Assembly: GCA_023423975.1 (NCBI GenBank)
Contig: JAFAEO010000012.1
Location: forward strand, 1-8,187
DNA length: 8,187 bases
Direction of reading: 5' to 3'
From: Pseudomonadota bacterium
GTDB lineage: Bacteria; Pseudomonadota; Gammaproteobacteria; Burkholderiales; Burkholderiaceae_B
Shown piece after piece: positions 1 to 5,842 of this stretch. The position numbers were made by a program, and so were the translations under genes. Positions within the stretch are counted from its first letter, which is position 1; every line of letters starts with the position of its first letter. The notes under the pieces are model-generated. The model was not told the origin of the DNA. It was given only the letters and a program-made list of their open reading frames with translations, and searched no databases.

Positions 1-9
1 TGCTATATT
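1..9 (+). promoter_or_regulatory. Extended -10 promoter element candidate for the tRNA pair
   Basis: The window opens with TGC followed by TATATT at 4-9, which matches an extended -10 element (TGn then a hexamer differing from TATAAT at one position). Transcription would start near base 16, about a dozen bases before the mature 5' end of tRNA-Leu at 28. Any -35 element lies outside the window, so this rests on one element only. Confidence 0.4.
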
Positions 10-27
10 CTCGTTTCTCCAGTTCAC

Positions 28-115
28 GCACTCGTGGTGAAATAGGTAGACACAAGAGACTTAAAATCTCTCGGGCATTGCGCCCGTGCCGGTTCGATTC
101 CGGCCGAGTGCACCA
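28..115 (+). tRNA. tRNA-Leu(UAA)
   Basis: This is a class II tRNA with a long variable arm. The acceptor stem GCACTCG (28-34) pairs with CGAGTGC (105-111), followed by discriminator A112 and encoded CCA at 113-115. The anticodon stem AGAGA (55-59) pairs with TCTCT (67-71) around the loop CTTAAAA, placing anticodon TAA at 62-64; it reads UUA and, by wobble, UUG leucine codons. The T arm holds GGTTCGATTCC. The gene lies 21 bases upstream of tRNA-Ser and is probably co-transcribed with it. In many betaproteobacteria a leucine tRNA sits near secG and nuo; this one is not in that position. Confidence 0.97.
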
Positions 116-136
116 GAGATGGGTCTCGCATCAACA

Positions 137-226
137 GGAAGCTTGGCAGAGCGGTTGAATGCACCGGTCTTGAAAACCGGCGAAGGGTTAAACCTTCCGT
201 GAGTTCGAATCTCACAGCTTCCGCCA
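137..226 (+). tRNA. tRNA-Ser(UGA)
   Basis: This is a class II tRNA of 90 bases. The acceptor strand GGAAGCT (137-143) pairs with AGCTTCC (216-222), followed by discriminator G223 and encoded CCA at 224-226. The anticodon stem CCGGT (164-168) pairs with ACCGG (176-180), giving anticodon TGA at 171-173, which reads UCA and related serine codons. The long variable arm (GAAGGG...CCTTCC) and a T arm with GAGTTCGAATCTC fit tRNA-Ser. A strong terminator follows 35 bases later, so the two tRNAs look like one short transcription unit. Confidence 0.97.
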
Positions 227-260
227 AAATTCATATGCCCAAGCTGGGCATAGTAAAAAC

Positions 261-293
261 ACCCCGTTAATTCATTGAATTGCGGGGTTTTTT
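261..293 (+). terminator. Intrinsic terminator after the tRNA pair
   Basis: ACCCCG (261-266) pairs with CGGGGT (283-288), and an AT-rich inner section (roughly AATT with AATT) extends the stem after one mismatch. It is followed at once by a T run at 288-293. This is the classical rho-independent layout and closes the tRNA-Leu/tRNA-Ser transcript. Confidence 0.88.
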
Positions 294-302
294 ATTGGCT
301 TG

Positions 303-323
303 CGCCTGAGCAGGCGTTGTTTT
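303..323 (+). terminator. Possible second, weaker terminator
   Basis: CGCCT (303-307) and AGGCG (312-316) form a 5-bp stem with a GAGC loop, followed by TTGTTTT (317-323). It lies ten bases after the first terminator and could act as a backup. The stem is short and the T tract is interrupted, so the call is tentative. Confidence 0.35.
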
Positions 324-447
324 CCTGGTCGGCCAATCATAAATGCAAGCTGCTGGCTGACTGTAGTGGAGTTTGGCGCCGTGTCGATTTTTCCGTTGCG
401 GGCCGGGTACTGTGCGATGCCGTTGCTAATGACTTAGAATAATACGT

Positions 448-470
448 TAATAACCAGAAATAATAACCAG
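448..470 (+). repeat. 10-bp direct repeat TAATAACCAG, two copies
   Basis: TAATAACCAG occurs at 448-457 and again at 461-470, separated by AAA (13-base period). It lies in the AT-rich leader about 100 bases before ATG 566. It could be a binding site for a regulator using direct repeats, but a 13-base period is not a whole number of helical turns, and chance duplication is possible. Confidence 0.5.
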
Positions 471-565
471 CGTTGTCAGTCGGGTCATTTTGGTGATGCG
501 TGGCATTTCGCAGTAAGGTATGGATCTGGTCCCGATATCAAATTGCACAACCCAATACGATTGAC

Positions 566-1807
566 ATGAAATCCAGCAACGCCACCAATGATGACTCGTC
601 TTTAATTCTTCCTGAAAACGTCCAGCGAGGAAATATCTGGCGTTTGTCCACTGCGCAGGCGCTGGCGGGCGCCAACTCAGTCGTGGTTTATGCTACCGGG
701 TCTATTGTGGGCGAGAATCTGGCTCCAACGCCAATGCTGGCGACGCTGCCTATCTCCATTTTTGTGGTGGGCATGGCTGCCTGTATCCTGCCGGTGGGCA
801 AAATTGCCCAGCGCCATGGGCGGCGAGCCGCGTTTTTGGTGGGAACTGGCGCTGGTGTGCTGACTGGCCTGCTGGCGATGGTTGCGGTGATCCAGGCCTG
901 GTTCTGGCTGTTTTGTCTGGCCGCTTTTTTTGGCGGTAGCTATGCGGCGGTCGTATTGACGTTTCGTTTTGCTGCGGCTGACGGGGTGGAAAAGGCCAGG
1001 CGCGCGCGGGCCCTGTCTCTTGTCATGGCCGGTGGGGTCGTGGCTGGCGTCATCGGTCCGCAGTTGGTGACCTGGACCATGGATATGTGGGTCCCTCATA
1101 AATTTGCCGCGACTTTCCTGGTGCAGTCGGTCGTGGCCGCGTTGTCGGCGGTGCTGCTGCTGGGCGTGCGTCTGCCTGCGCCTACGGTAACCGAACAGAC
1201 CGGCGGGCGGCCGCTATCTGTCATTGCGTCGCAACCGCGATTCATCGCGGCGGCGATCAGTGGTGCAGTCGCCTATATGTTGATGAATTTTCTGATGACC
1301 TCGGCGCCGCTGGCCATGCATATCAGTGGCCATTCGCAGGAGTCAGCCAATCTGGGCCTGCAGTGGCACGTGATCGCGATGTATGCGCCCAGTTTTTTTA
1401 CCGGTAACCTTATTTCCCGCTTCGGGGCCGGTCGTGTGGCAGCGGTAGGCTTATTGCTGACCGGCCTGTCTGCAGTTGTGGGGTTGGGCGGGATTGATGT
1501 GGCCCACTTCTGGGGTTCGCTGATCCTGCTTGGGGTGGGCTGGAATTTCGGCTTTCTGGGTGCTTCTGCGCTGGTGCTTGAGTGTCACCGGCCCGAAGAG
1601 AAAACCCGCGTGCAGTCGCTCAATGATTTCATTGTATTTGGTCTGATGGCTGCGGGGTCTTTTTCGTCTGGCGGGCTGCTCAGCGCTTATGGGTGGGATA
1701 CGGTGTTGTGGGTGTCCTTTATCCCGCTGGTGCTGGCGGTCGTCACGCTGGTGCTGGCCAGGCGAAAAACGGCGCCCGTTCTCTCGGCTCGGGAAGAGAG
1801 CCGGTAG
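566..1807 (+). CDS. MFS transporter, substrate unknown
   Basis: This encodes an inner-membrane major facilitator superfamily protein of 413 residues from ATG 566, the usual size for a 12-helix carrier. Hydrophobic segments run from about residue 26 to the end. The loop between helices 2 and 3 carries GKIAQRHGRR (about 78-87), a good match to MFS motif A. The later stretch GWNFGFLGA followed by QSLNDFIVFG resembles a widespread but uncharacterised proteobacterial MFS group. The substrate cannot be told from sequence. The start is uncertain: GTG 500 in the same frame would give 435 residues, but the added 22 residues look unlike coding sequence and neither start has a clear ribosome binding site. 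The gene stands alone: terminators precede it and no same-strand gene follows for 417 bases. No local regulator is seen next to it. Confidence 0.9.
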   Translation: MKSSNATNDDSSLILPENVQRGNIWRLSTAQALAGANSVVVYATGSIVGENLAPTPMLATLPISIFVVGMAACILPVGKIAQRHGRRAAFLVGTGAGVLTGLLAMVAVIQAWFWLFCLAAFFGGSYAAVVLTFRFAAADGVEKARRARALSLVMAGGVVAGVIGPQLVTWTMDMWVPHKFAATFLVQSVVAALSAVLLLGVRLPAPTVTEQTGGRPLSVIASQPRFIAAAISGAVAYMLMNFLMTSAPLAMHISGHSQESANLGLQWHVIAMYAPSFFTGNLISRFGAGRVAAVGLLLTGLSAVVGLGGIDVAHFWGSLILLGVGWNFGFLGASALVLECHRPEEKTRVQSLNDFIVFGLMAAGSFSSGGLLSAYGWDTVLWVSFIPLVLAVVTLVLARRKTAPVLSAREESR

Positions 1808-2002
1808 CGAGTTGGCGCGTGCGGTTAGTGCTGCGCCAGGCAAGAGGTTGTCAATGTTATCCAGTAACGGGAGTGCATTGATCAATTCGGTGTCGCTGCC
1901 CTGGTATGCTAAACTTGCCCGCAACTCAAATGTGATTTTTTCCAAAATTACAGGGATCCCTGTGATATCGCTTTTTACTATTCTTCCAATAATCAGACCC
2001 AT
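1808..2002 (-). pseudogene. Possible coding remnant, weakly like the C-terminal part of a medium-chain alcohol dehydrogenase
   Basis: On the minus strand from ATG 2002 an open frame of 65 codons has a protein-like composition. Its middle, ILEKITFELRASLAYQGSD, followed by ELINALPLL, recalls the zinc-type dehydrogenase C-terminal pattern (hydrophobic, K/R-E-I-x-L-x-G-S-x-A-Y, then an acidic residue and A-L-x-L-L). A GAAGG sequence sits about 8 bases before the ATG. No Rossmann fold or N-terminal domain is found upstream in any frame. The frame runs on into the antisense of the MFS gene, where it no longer looks coding. It could be a decayed 3' fragment, a small unknown gene or a chance frame; the plus strand is also open here. 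The similarity is judged from memory of the family pattern. Confidence 0.27.
1950..1963. repeat. Perfect 14-bp palindrome
   Basis: ACAGGGATCCCTGT equals its own reverse complement. Allowing one G-T pair, symmetry extends to 18 bases (1948-1965). It could be an operator half-site pair or a cruciform seed, but its distance of about 260 bases from the SulP start makes a direct operator role uncertain. There is no T tract directly after it on either strand, so it is not a terminator. Confidence 0.6.
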
Positions 2003-2136
2003 GTAATTGGCCTTCAAATAGCAGATCTCTTCTGCTCGCGTTACTGTATAGCTGAGGCAGCATTGCAACATGCTGCTTTTTGCTGTCGTCTTTTTCCGTA
2101 TTCAATACCCCGTTCCCGCCGCTATGCACAAAGCCT

Positions 2137-2154
2137 CATCGCCCACAGGCGATG
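2137..2154 (+). repeat. 7-bp stem-loop in the SulP leader
   Basis: CATCGCC (2137-2143) and GGCGATG (2148-2154) form a perfect stem with a CACA loop, about 70 bases before the SulP start. There is no T tract, so it is not an intrinsic terminator. It may be an RNA structure in the 5' untranslated region or a protein-binding dyad. Confidence 0.45.
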
Positions 2155-2224
2155 GCAGCCAACGTGTCCAGGCATTTGCGTGTGGGTAGTCCATGATTGA
2201 TGGGCATTAAGGGCAACCGATTAA

Positions 2225-3721
2225 ATGTTTAAAATTATGTTTACAAAAAATACTATCAGGCAGGACTGGTTTTCCAATATCCGAGGAGATTTGCTGGCAG
2301 GGCTTGTGGTTGCACTTGCACTGATTCCAGAGGCTATTGCGTTTTCAATCATTGCAGGTGTAGATCCTAAAGTGGGTCTTTATGCTTCGTTCTGTATTGC
2401 TGTGGTCATCGCTTTTGCCGGTGGCCGGCCTGGCATGATCTCAGCTGCAACTGGCGCCATGGCGCTGCTGATGGTGACCCTGGTCAAGGAGCATGGGCTG
2501 CAATACTTAATGGCGGCGACCTTGCTGACTGGCGTGCTACAGATTCTGGCGGGCATGCTGCGCCTGGGGGCGTTGATGCGCTTCGTTTCCAGCTCTGTCG
2601 TAACCGGTTTTGTCAATGCGCTGGCCATACTGATATTCATGGCTCAGTTGCCCGAACTGATGAACGTGACGTGGGTAGTTTATGCCATGGTTGCTGCGGG
2701 TCTGCTGATTATTTACCTGTTTCCATATATCACCAGAACGATACCGTCGCCGCTGGTGTGCATACTGGTGCTCACTGCTGTGTCAATGGTGCTGGGACTG
2801 GATATCAGAACGGTGGGTCACATGGGTGAACTGCCCGATAGTCTCCCCGTCTTTCTGCTGCCGGATGTGCCGCTCAATTGGGAGACGCTGACGATTATTC
2901 TGCCTTACTCTGCGCCCATGGCCGTCGTGGGGCTGTTGGAGTCGTTGATGACGGCAGCGATTGTAGATGGCCTGACCGATACGCCCAGCGATAAAAACCG
3001 GGAGTGCGTGGGACAGGGCGTGGCAAATATCGCCTCTGGTTTTCTTGGGGGGATGGCCGGTTGCGCAATGATTGGGCAATCGGTGATCAACGTCAAGTCC
3101 GGCGGCCGCGGACGCTTGTCCACTCTGACTGCGGGCAGCGTATTGTTAATTCTTATTGTGTTTCTGGGGCCGTGGGTCAAGCAGATTCCAATGGCGGCGT
3201 TGGTGGCCGTGATGATCATGGTGTCGATTGGTACATTCAGGTGGTCTTCGTTACGTGATTTGACCCGCCACCCCAAAAGCTCGAGCATTGTGATGATCGC
3301 CACGGTCGTGGTGGTGGTAGCCACGCATGATCTGGCCAAAGGCGTGCTGGTGGGCGTACTGCTAAGCGGGATATTCTTTGCTCACAAGGTGGGGCAGGTG
3401 CTCAGGGTGACTTCAGTCAAAGCCGGTAGCGAGGCAGCCAGAACCTATCATGTGACAGGGCAGATTTTCTTTGCCTCGGCACAGGCGTTTATTTCGAAAT
3501 TTGACTTCAGGGAAGTGGTTGATGAGGTTACCATTGACTTGCGCTCCGCGAGGTTCTGGGATATTACAGCCATTGCTGCGCTGGATACGGTCATCATGAA
3601 GTTCCGGCGTGAGGGTACGGCAGTCAACATCGAAGGACTGGACCAGGCCAGCACCACACTGGTGGATCGCTTTGCCGTTCACGACAAGTCGCAGGGGGCA
3701 GGCAAGCTGGCGAACCATTAA
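2225..3721 (+). CDS. SulP-family inorganic anion transporter with C-terminal STAS domain
   Basis: This inner-membrane SLC26/SulP carrier moves anions such as sulfate, bicarbonate or dicarboxylates; the substrate here is not determined. It has 498 residues, near the shorter end of the family. The first helix region carries ALIPEAIAFSIIAGVDPKVG (about 32-51), the typical SulP signature. The block GLLESLMTAAIVDG (236-249) followed by ECVGQGVANIASGFLGGMAG (260-279) is the conserved core near the substrate site. Hydrophobic segments continue to about 388. Residues about 405-488 form the STAS domain, with TIDLRSARFWDITAIAALD (436-454) at the usual conserved loop. ATG 2225 is used; AAGGG at 2209-2213 is a distant ribosome site (11 bases), and Met5 is the alternative. 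The stop is 14 bases before the Usp start, so the two form an operon. DauA of E. coli and BicA of cyanobacteria are relatives, but orthology is not claimed. Confidence 0.94.
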   Translation: MFKIMFTKNTIRQDWFSNIRGDLLAGLVVALALIPEAIAFSIIAGVDPKVGLYASFCIAVVIAFAGGRPGMISAATGAMALLMVTLVKEHGLQYLMAATLLTGVLQILAGMLRLGALMRFVSSSVVTGFVNALAILIFMAQLPELMNVTWVVYAMVAAGLLIIYLFPYITRTIPSPLVCILVLTAVSMVLGLDIRTVGHMGELPDSLPVFLLPDVPLNWETLTIILPYSAPMAVVGLLESLMTAAIVDGLTDTPSDKNRECVGQGVANIASGFLGGMAGCAMIGQSVINVKSGGRGRLSTLTAGSVLLILIVFLGPWVKQIPMAALVAVMIMVSIGTFRWSSLRDLTRHPKSSSIVMIATVVVVVATHDLAKGVLVGVLLSGIFFAHKVGQVLRVTSVKAGSEAARTYHVTGQIFFASAQAFISKFDFREVVDEVTIDLRSARFWDITAIAALDTVIMKFRREGTAVNIEGLDQASTTLVDRFAVHDKSQGAGKLANH

Positions 3722-3738
3722 AAAGGGAGACACGAATG
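3721..3738 (+). promoter_or_regulatory. Ribosome binding site of the Usp gene
   Basis: AAAAGGGAGA occupies 3721-3730 with its purine core about 6-7 bases before ATG 3736. It overlaps the last base of the SulP stop codon, which supports translation of both genes from one message. Confidence 0.7.
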
Positions 3739-4590
3739 AAAAAGATTATTGCGTGCATTGATGGTGCCAGGCATACACTTGCCGTGTGTGATTATGCAAT
3801 TTGGGTATCGCAGCTTTTGAATATTCCCGTTGATTTTCTGCACGTCCTGGACAGGCATCCGGAAAGGGCTTCGATCGTTGATTTGAGCGGAAGCATCGGT
3901 TTTGACGCCCATGATATGCTGCTGAGCCAATTGAGCGAGCTTGATGAACAGCGCAGCAAGCTGGCCCAGTTGCATGGGAAAAATATTCTGGAGGTCGTCA
4001 GAAAGCGTGCGGTGGCCGCAGGCTTGACTGCGGTGGAAGCGCGCCAGCGACACGGTACATTGACATCGAGCTTGCTGGATCTGCAGGGCGAGGCCAGGAT
4101 GATTATCCTGGGTCAGCACGAGCAGGCCAAGGGAGCGCACCGCAGTTATTTTGATCACAATGTAGAGAAGATCGTCAGATCTGTTGATCTGCCGGTGCTG
4201 GTAGTTTCGGAGTCATTTCGCGAGCCCGGGCGTTTTCTGGTTGCCTTCGATGGGAGTAATACTGCGCGCAAAATGGTGGAGCGCCTGGCCGGTAGTGCGC
4301 TGTTGGCGGATCTGCAATGCCATGTGTTATATGTTGGTGAGGATTCGCAGCAGGCCAGAGAGCATATGGACTGGGTGCGGTCAGCGCTAACCGCGATGCA
4401 GTTTGAGCCGATATTGACCGTGTTGGGCGGCGAGCCTGAGACGGTGATTGTGGATTATATATTGTCCAATAATATCGATTTGCTCGCCATGGGCGCCTAT
4501 GGACATTCGCGGATTCGCGAGCTTATTGTTGGAAGTCTGACGACCACGTTGCTGAGAACCAGTCCGGTACCTGTACTGATCATGCGATAG
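3736..4590 (+). CDS. Tandem-domain universal stress protein (UspA family)
   Basis: This is a cytoplasmic protein of 284 residues made of two Usp folds, about 1-158 and 166-284. The first begins MKKIIACIDG and the second RFLVAFDGSN, both the usual beta-1/Asp start. The second domain holds the complete ATP-binding pattern G-x2-G-x9-G-S at G253, G256, G266 and S267, and ends in the typical PVPVLIMR strand. In the first domain the matching place (GQHEQ, from 126) lacks the later glycines, so it probably does not bind ATP and may serve in dimer contacts. Usp proteins act in stress survival and often sense ATP or AMP. Its place 14 bases after a SulP transporter suggests that it modulates or is co-induced with the transporter; that is inference from context. 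The start is fixed by a strong AAGGGAGA site. Confidence 0.93.
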   Translation: MKKIIACIDGARHTLAVCDYAIWVSQLLNIPVDFLHVLDRHPERASIVDLSGSIGFDAHDMLLSQLSELDEQRSKLAQLHGKNILEVVRKRAVAAGLTAVEARQRHGTLTSSLLDLQGEARMIILGQHEQAKGAHRSYFDHNVEKIVRSVDLPVLVVSESFREPGRFLVAFDGSNTARKMVERLAGSALLADLQCHVLYVGEDSQQAREHMDWVRSALTAMQFEPILTVLGGEPETVIVDYILSNNIDLLAMGAYGHSRIRELIVGSLTTTLLRTSPVPVLIMR

Positions 4591-4655
4591 GGGTAGTAAG
4601 CTTGTCGTGACTGGACCACGCTATCTCGAGCGCGAGGCTGTAGCAGACGAGCGAG

Positions 4656-4691
4656 CCGGCCCCCTGATGCTTGCCTGCGAGAAGGGGCCGG
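4656..4691 (+). repeat. GC-rich hairpin downstream of the SulP-Usp operon
   Basis: CCGGCCCC (4656-4663) and GGGGCCGG (4684-4691) form a perfect 8-bp stem around a 20-base loop, 65 bases after the Usp stop. No T run follows, so it is not a classical intrinsic terminator; it may stabilise the 3' end of the operon message or help rho-dependent termination. Confidence 0.55.
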
Positions 4692-4712
4692 GTTGGCGCC
4701 AGCCGATGCGCG

Positions 4713-4747
4713 GGGATAGATAGGCAGGGATAGATAGGCAGGGATAG
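4713..4747 (+). repeat. 14-bp tandem repeat, two and a half copies
   Basis: The unit GGGATAGATAGGCA occurs at 4713-4726 and 4727-4740, followed by a half copy GGGATAG at 4741-4747. The full copies are identical, which suggests recent slippage duplication. Within the unit GATAG-type subrepeats are visible. It lies between convergent genes and encodes nothing recognised. Confidence 0.85.
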
Positions 4748-4868
4748 CCGGGTAGGTGGGGGTTGATAGGGCGTCTCATTACGCGCCTGTTGCTAGCGCA
4801 CGCACCTACTGGCGACGGCCATCAATGTCGCATGGGGCAGATATGGTTGTTCGCTCTGGCTGGGTGTT

Positions 4869-5237
4869 TTATTGCGCGCTCATGTCTTTTTTTCGAATCC
4901 CTTCCGACAGACAATAGCCTTTTTTCCTCACGGTATGGATCAGATTCGGGAAAAAATTCAGGTCGATTCTGCGGCGCAAGCGTGCGATGTGCACGTCAAC
5001 GGCATTGGAGTTCAAGCACGACGGTTGCTTGTCCAGAACAGCATTCAATGCTGATTTGGGGATGATGGTGCCTGGGTTGGCGGCCAGATACAGCAGGATG
5101 CGAAACTGGGTAACAGAGAGCGCGATTTCCACGCCGGAACGTCTTACCTGGCTGCGATGCAGGTCAATTTCCAGATCGGCAACAATTAATTTGCTGCGTC
5201 CATCAAATGCGGTTGAGTTCTCCGGTGTTGTTTTCAT
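4869..5237 (-). CDS. OmpR/PhoB-type winged-helix DNA-binding protein without receiver domain
   Basis: From ATG 5237 this encodes 122 residues that are almost entirely one OmpR/PhoB-type DNA-binding domain (about 16-113). Visible hallmarks are ALSVTQFRILLYLAANPGT (39-57, the family's LT-x-x-EF-x-LL-x-x-L-x-x-NPG pattern), the recognition helix SNAVDVHIARLRRRID (77-92) and the wing LIHTVRKKGYCLS (99-111). A response regulator would have a receiver domain of about 120 residues before this; none is found upstream in any minus-strand frame, and no membrane segment follows as in ToxR or CadC. It is therefore a stand-alone binding domain or a gene that lost its front end. The frame is open back to a TTG at 5339 (156 residues), but the added part looks unstructured and the perfect TATAAT at 5351-5356 would start transcription about at that TTG. 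ATG 5267 is a second alternative. Ribosome sites are weak. No histidine kinase is nearby. Confidence 0.78.
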   Translation of the reverse strand: MKTTPENSTAFDGRSKLIVADLEIDLHRSQVRRSGVEIALSVTQFRILLYLAANPGTIIPKSALNAVLDKQPSCLNSNAVDVHIARLRRRIDLNFFPNLIHTVRKKGYCLSEGIRKKDMSAQ

Positions 5238-5350
5238 AGATTTGGGTATTCGGGCCGGCAAGCGCATTTGCGCGTGTGGCAACGATCCGGCGCTGGCCCC
5301 TTTTGGGCTGTCTGCTGCGACGTAGTCCGCAGTTGCCAAGGGTGCCGCAA

Positions 5351-5356
5351 ATTATA
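5351..5356 (-). promoter_or_regulatory. Perfect -10 box TATAAT upstream of the winged-helix gene
   Basis: Read on the minus strand this is TATAAT. Transcription would begin near 5343, leaving roughly 75-105 bases of leader before ATG 5267 or 5237. No good -35 hexamer stands at 16-18 bases; instead that place is filled by the inverted repeat at 5360-5415, which would fit a promoter depending on an activator. Confidence 0.42.
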
Positions 5357-5839
5357 AACGCAACCGGGGTCAGTGCGCGCCAGCGAAAAGGCAGCACATG
5401 CGCTGGCCCGGTTGCAATCAAGACAATGTGCTGGCGATCCAACAAGTGTTATGTCCTGTTAATGCATTACCAAAGCGTTGCACCAACTAAGGTGCCGTAT
5501 GGCAGCATAGAGCTACTGACACGGACAGTAACGGTTGCGGGACCAGCCAGGCGAGCGTCGATACAGGCATGTTAAAAAACTAAGATTATCACGATATTCA
5601 GTTGTGTGTAAGTATGCGTGATGAGCAATATGGGGCGCCGCATATGGACTGGGGCTGCTGCGGGACGCGGATAGGGCGGGCATAAAGCATCCCCTGGCCA
5701 TGCAAGGGCTCGTTTATTTCCCTAATTGACCTTGTCGTGAGGGCACGCATTAGTTTCGACGTTAAAATCTCGTGATGATTGATAGCCAGGCATGGCATTC
5801 GTGCGCATGACCTCCATTATTTTTTGCAGGAGAAGACAG
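5357..5839. other. Divergent intergenic region between the winged-helix and quinone oxidoreductase genes
   Basis: Nearly 500 bases without a recognisable gene. Its left end holds the inverted repeat at 5360-5415. On the plus strand TTGACC at 5726-5731 is a good -35 match, but the hexamer 17 bases later (ATTAGT) is poor; TAAAAT at 5763-5768 is a better -10 yet badly spaced. Short open frames on both strands lack family features and ribosome sites. A small RNA cannot be excluded. Confidence 0.45.
5360..5415. repeat. Nested inverted repeat next to the regulator promoter
   Basis: The outer arms are GCAACCGG (5360-5367) and CCGGTTGC (5408-5415), 8 bp and perfect. The inner arms are GCCAGCG (5379-5385) and CGCTGGC (5401-5407), 7 bp and perfect, directly adjoining the outer arm on the right and separated by 11 bases on the left. 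The central loop is 15 bases. It begins four bases beyond the TATAAT of the winged-helix gene, over the expected -35 area. Confidence 0.65.
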
Positions 5840-5842
5840 ATG
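5828..5842 (+). promoter_or_regulatory. Ribosome binding site deciding the start of the quinone oxidoreductase
   Basis: AGGAGA at 5828-5833 stands six bases before ATG 5840. This settles the start against the in-frame upstream ATG at 5792, which has no such site and would add 16 residues foreign to the family. Confidence 0.85.

Larger units (their letters stand above)
294..565. other. Intergenic region upstream of the MFS gene
   Basis: Apart from the weak hairpin at 303-323 and a 10-bp direct repeat at 448-470, nothing coding is recognisable. The part at 428-466 is AT-rich compared with its surroundings, as expected of a promoter, but no convincing -35/-10 pair could be fixed. If translation starts at GTG 500, the last 66 bases would be coding. 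Confidence 0.5.
1808..2224. other. Intergenic region between the MFS and SulP genes
   Basis: This stretch holds no convincing complete gene. It contains the possible minus-strand remnant at 1808-2002, the 14-bp palindrome at 1950-1963 and a 7-bp hairpin at 2137-2154. Composition is more AT-rich than in the flanking genes. No clear intrinsic terminator for the MFS gene and no convincing -35/-10 pair for the SulP gene could be found. Confidence 0.5.
4591..4868. other. Region between the convergent Usp and winged-helix genes
   Basis: It holds the hairpin at 4656-4691 and the tandem repeat at 4713-4747. No gene was recognised on either strand, and no T-tailed hairpin was found for either converging transcript. 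Confidence 0.55.

Noticed and set aside
24..227. A 67-codon minus-strand open frame across both tRNA genes
   Set aside because: It lies wholly antisense to two well-formed tRNA genes and shows no protein features.
500..565. GTG 500 as the MFS start
   Set aside because: The added 22 residues do not look like a transporter N-terminus and no good ribosome site precedes it. It remains an alternative.
1451..1804. Long minus-strand open frame antisense to the end of the MFS gene
   Set aside because: Its translation there is rich in His, Gln, Arg and Pro, as expected of the complement of a membrane-protein gene; only the part beyond 1808 looked worth reporting.
2783..3339. Minus-strand frames within the SulP gene
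   Set aside because: They are antisense to a clearly coding SulP core and have low-information composition.
4763..5065. Plus-strand 100-codon frame overlapping the end of the winged-helix gene
   Set aside because: No ribosome site or family features; it runs antisense to the DNA-binding domain, which is clearly the coding strand.
5238..5339. Extension of the winged-helix protein to TTG 5339
   Set aside because: The added residues look unstructured, and the TATAAT at 5351-5356 would put the transcript start next to this codon, leaving no ribosome site.
137..5839. Genomic island integrated at tRNA-Ser
   Set aside because: No integrase gene and no second copy of the tRNA 3' end were seen in the window, and the following genes look chromosomal.
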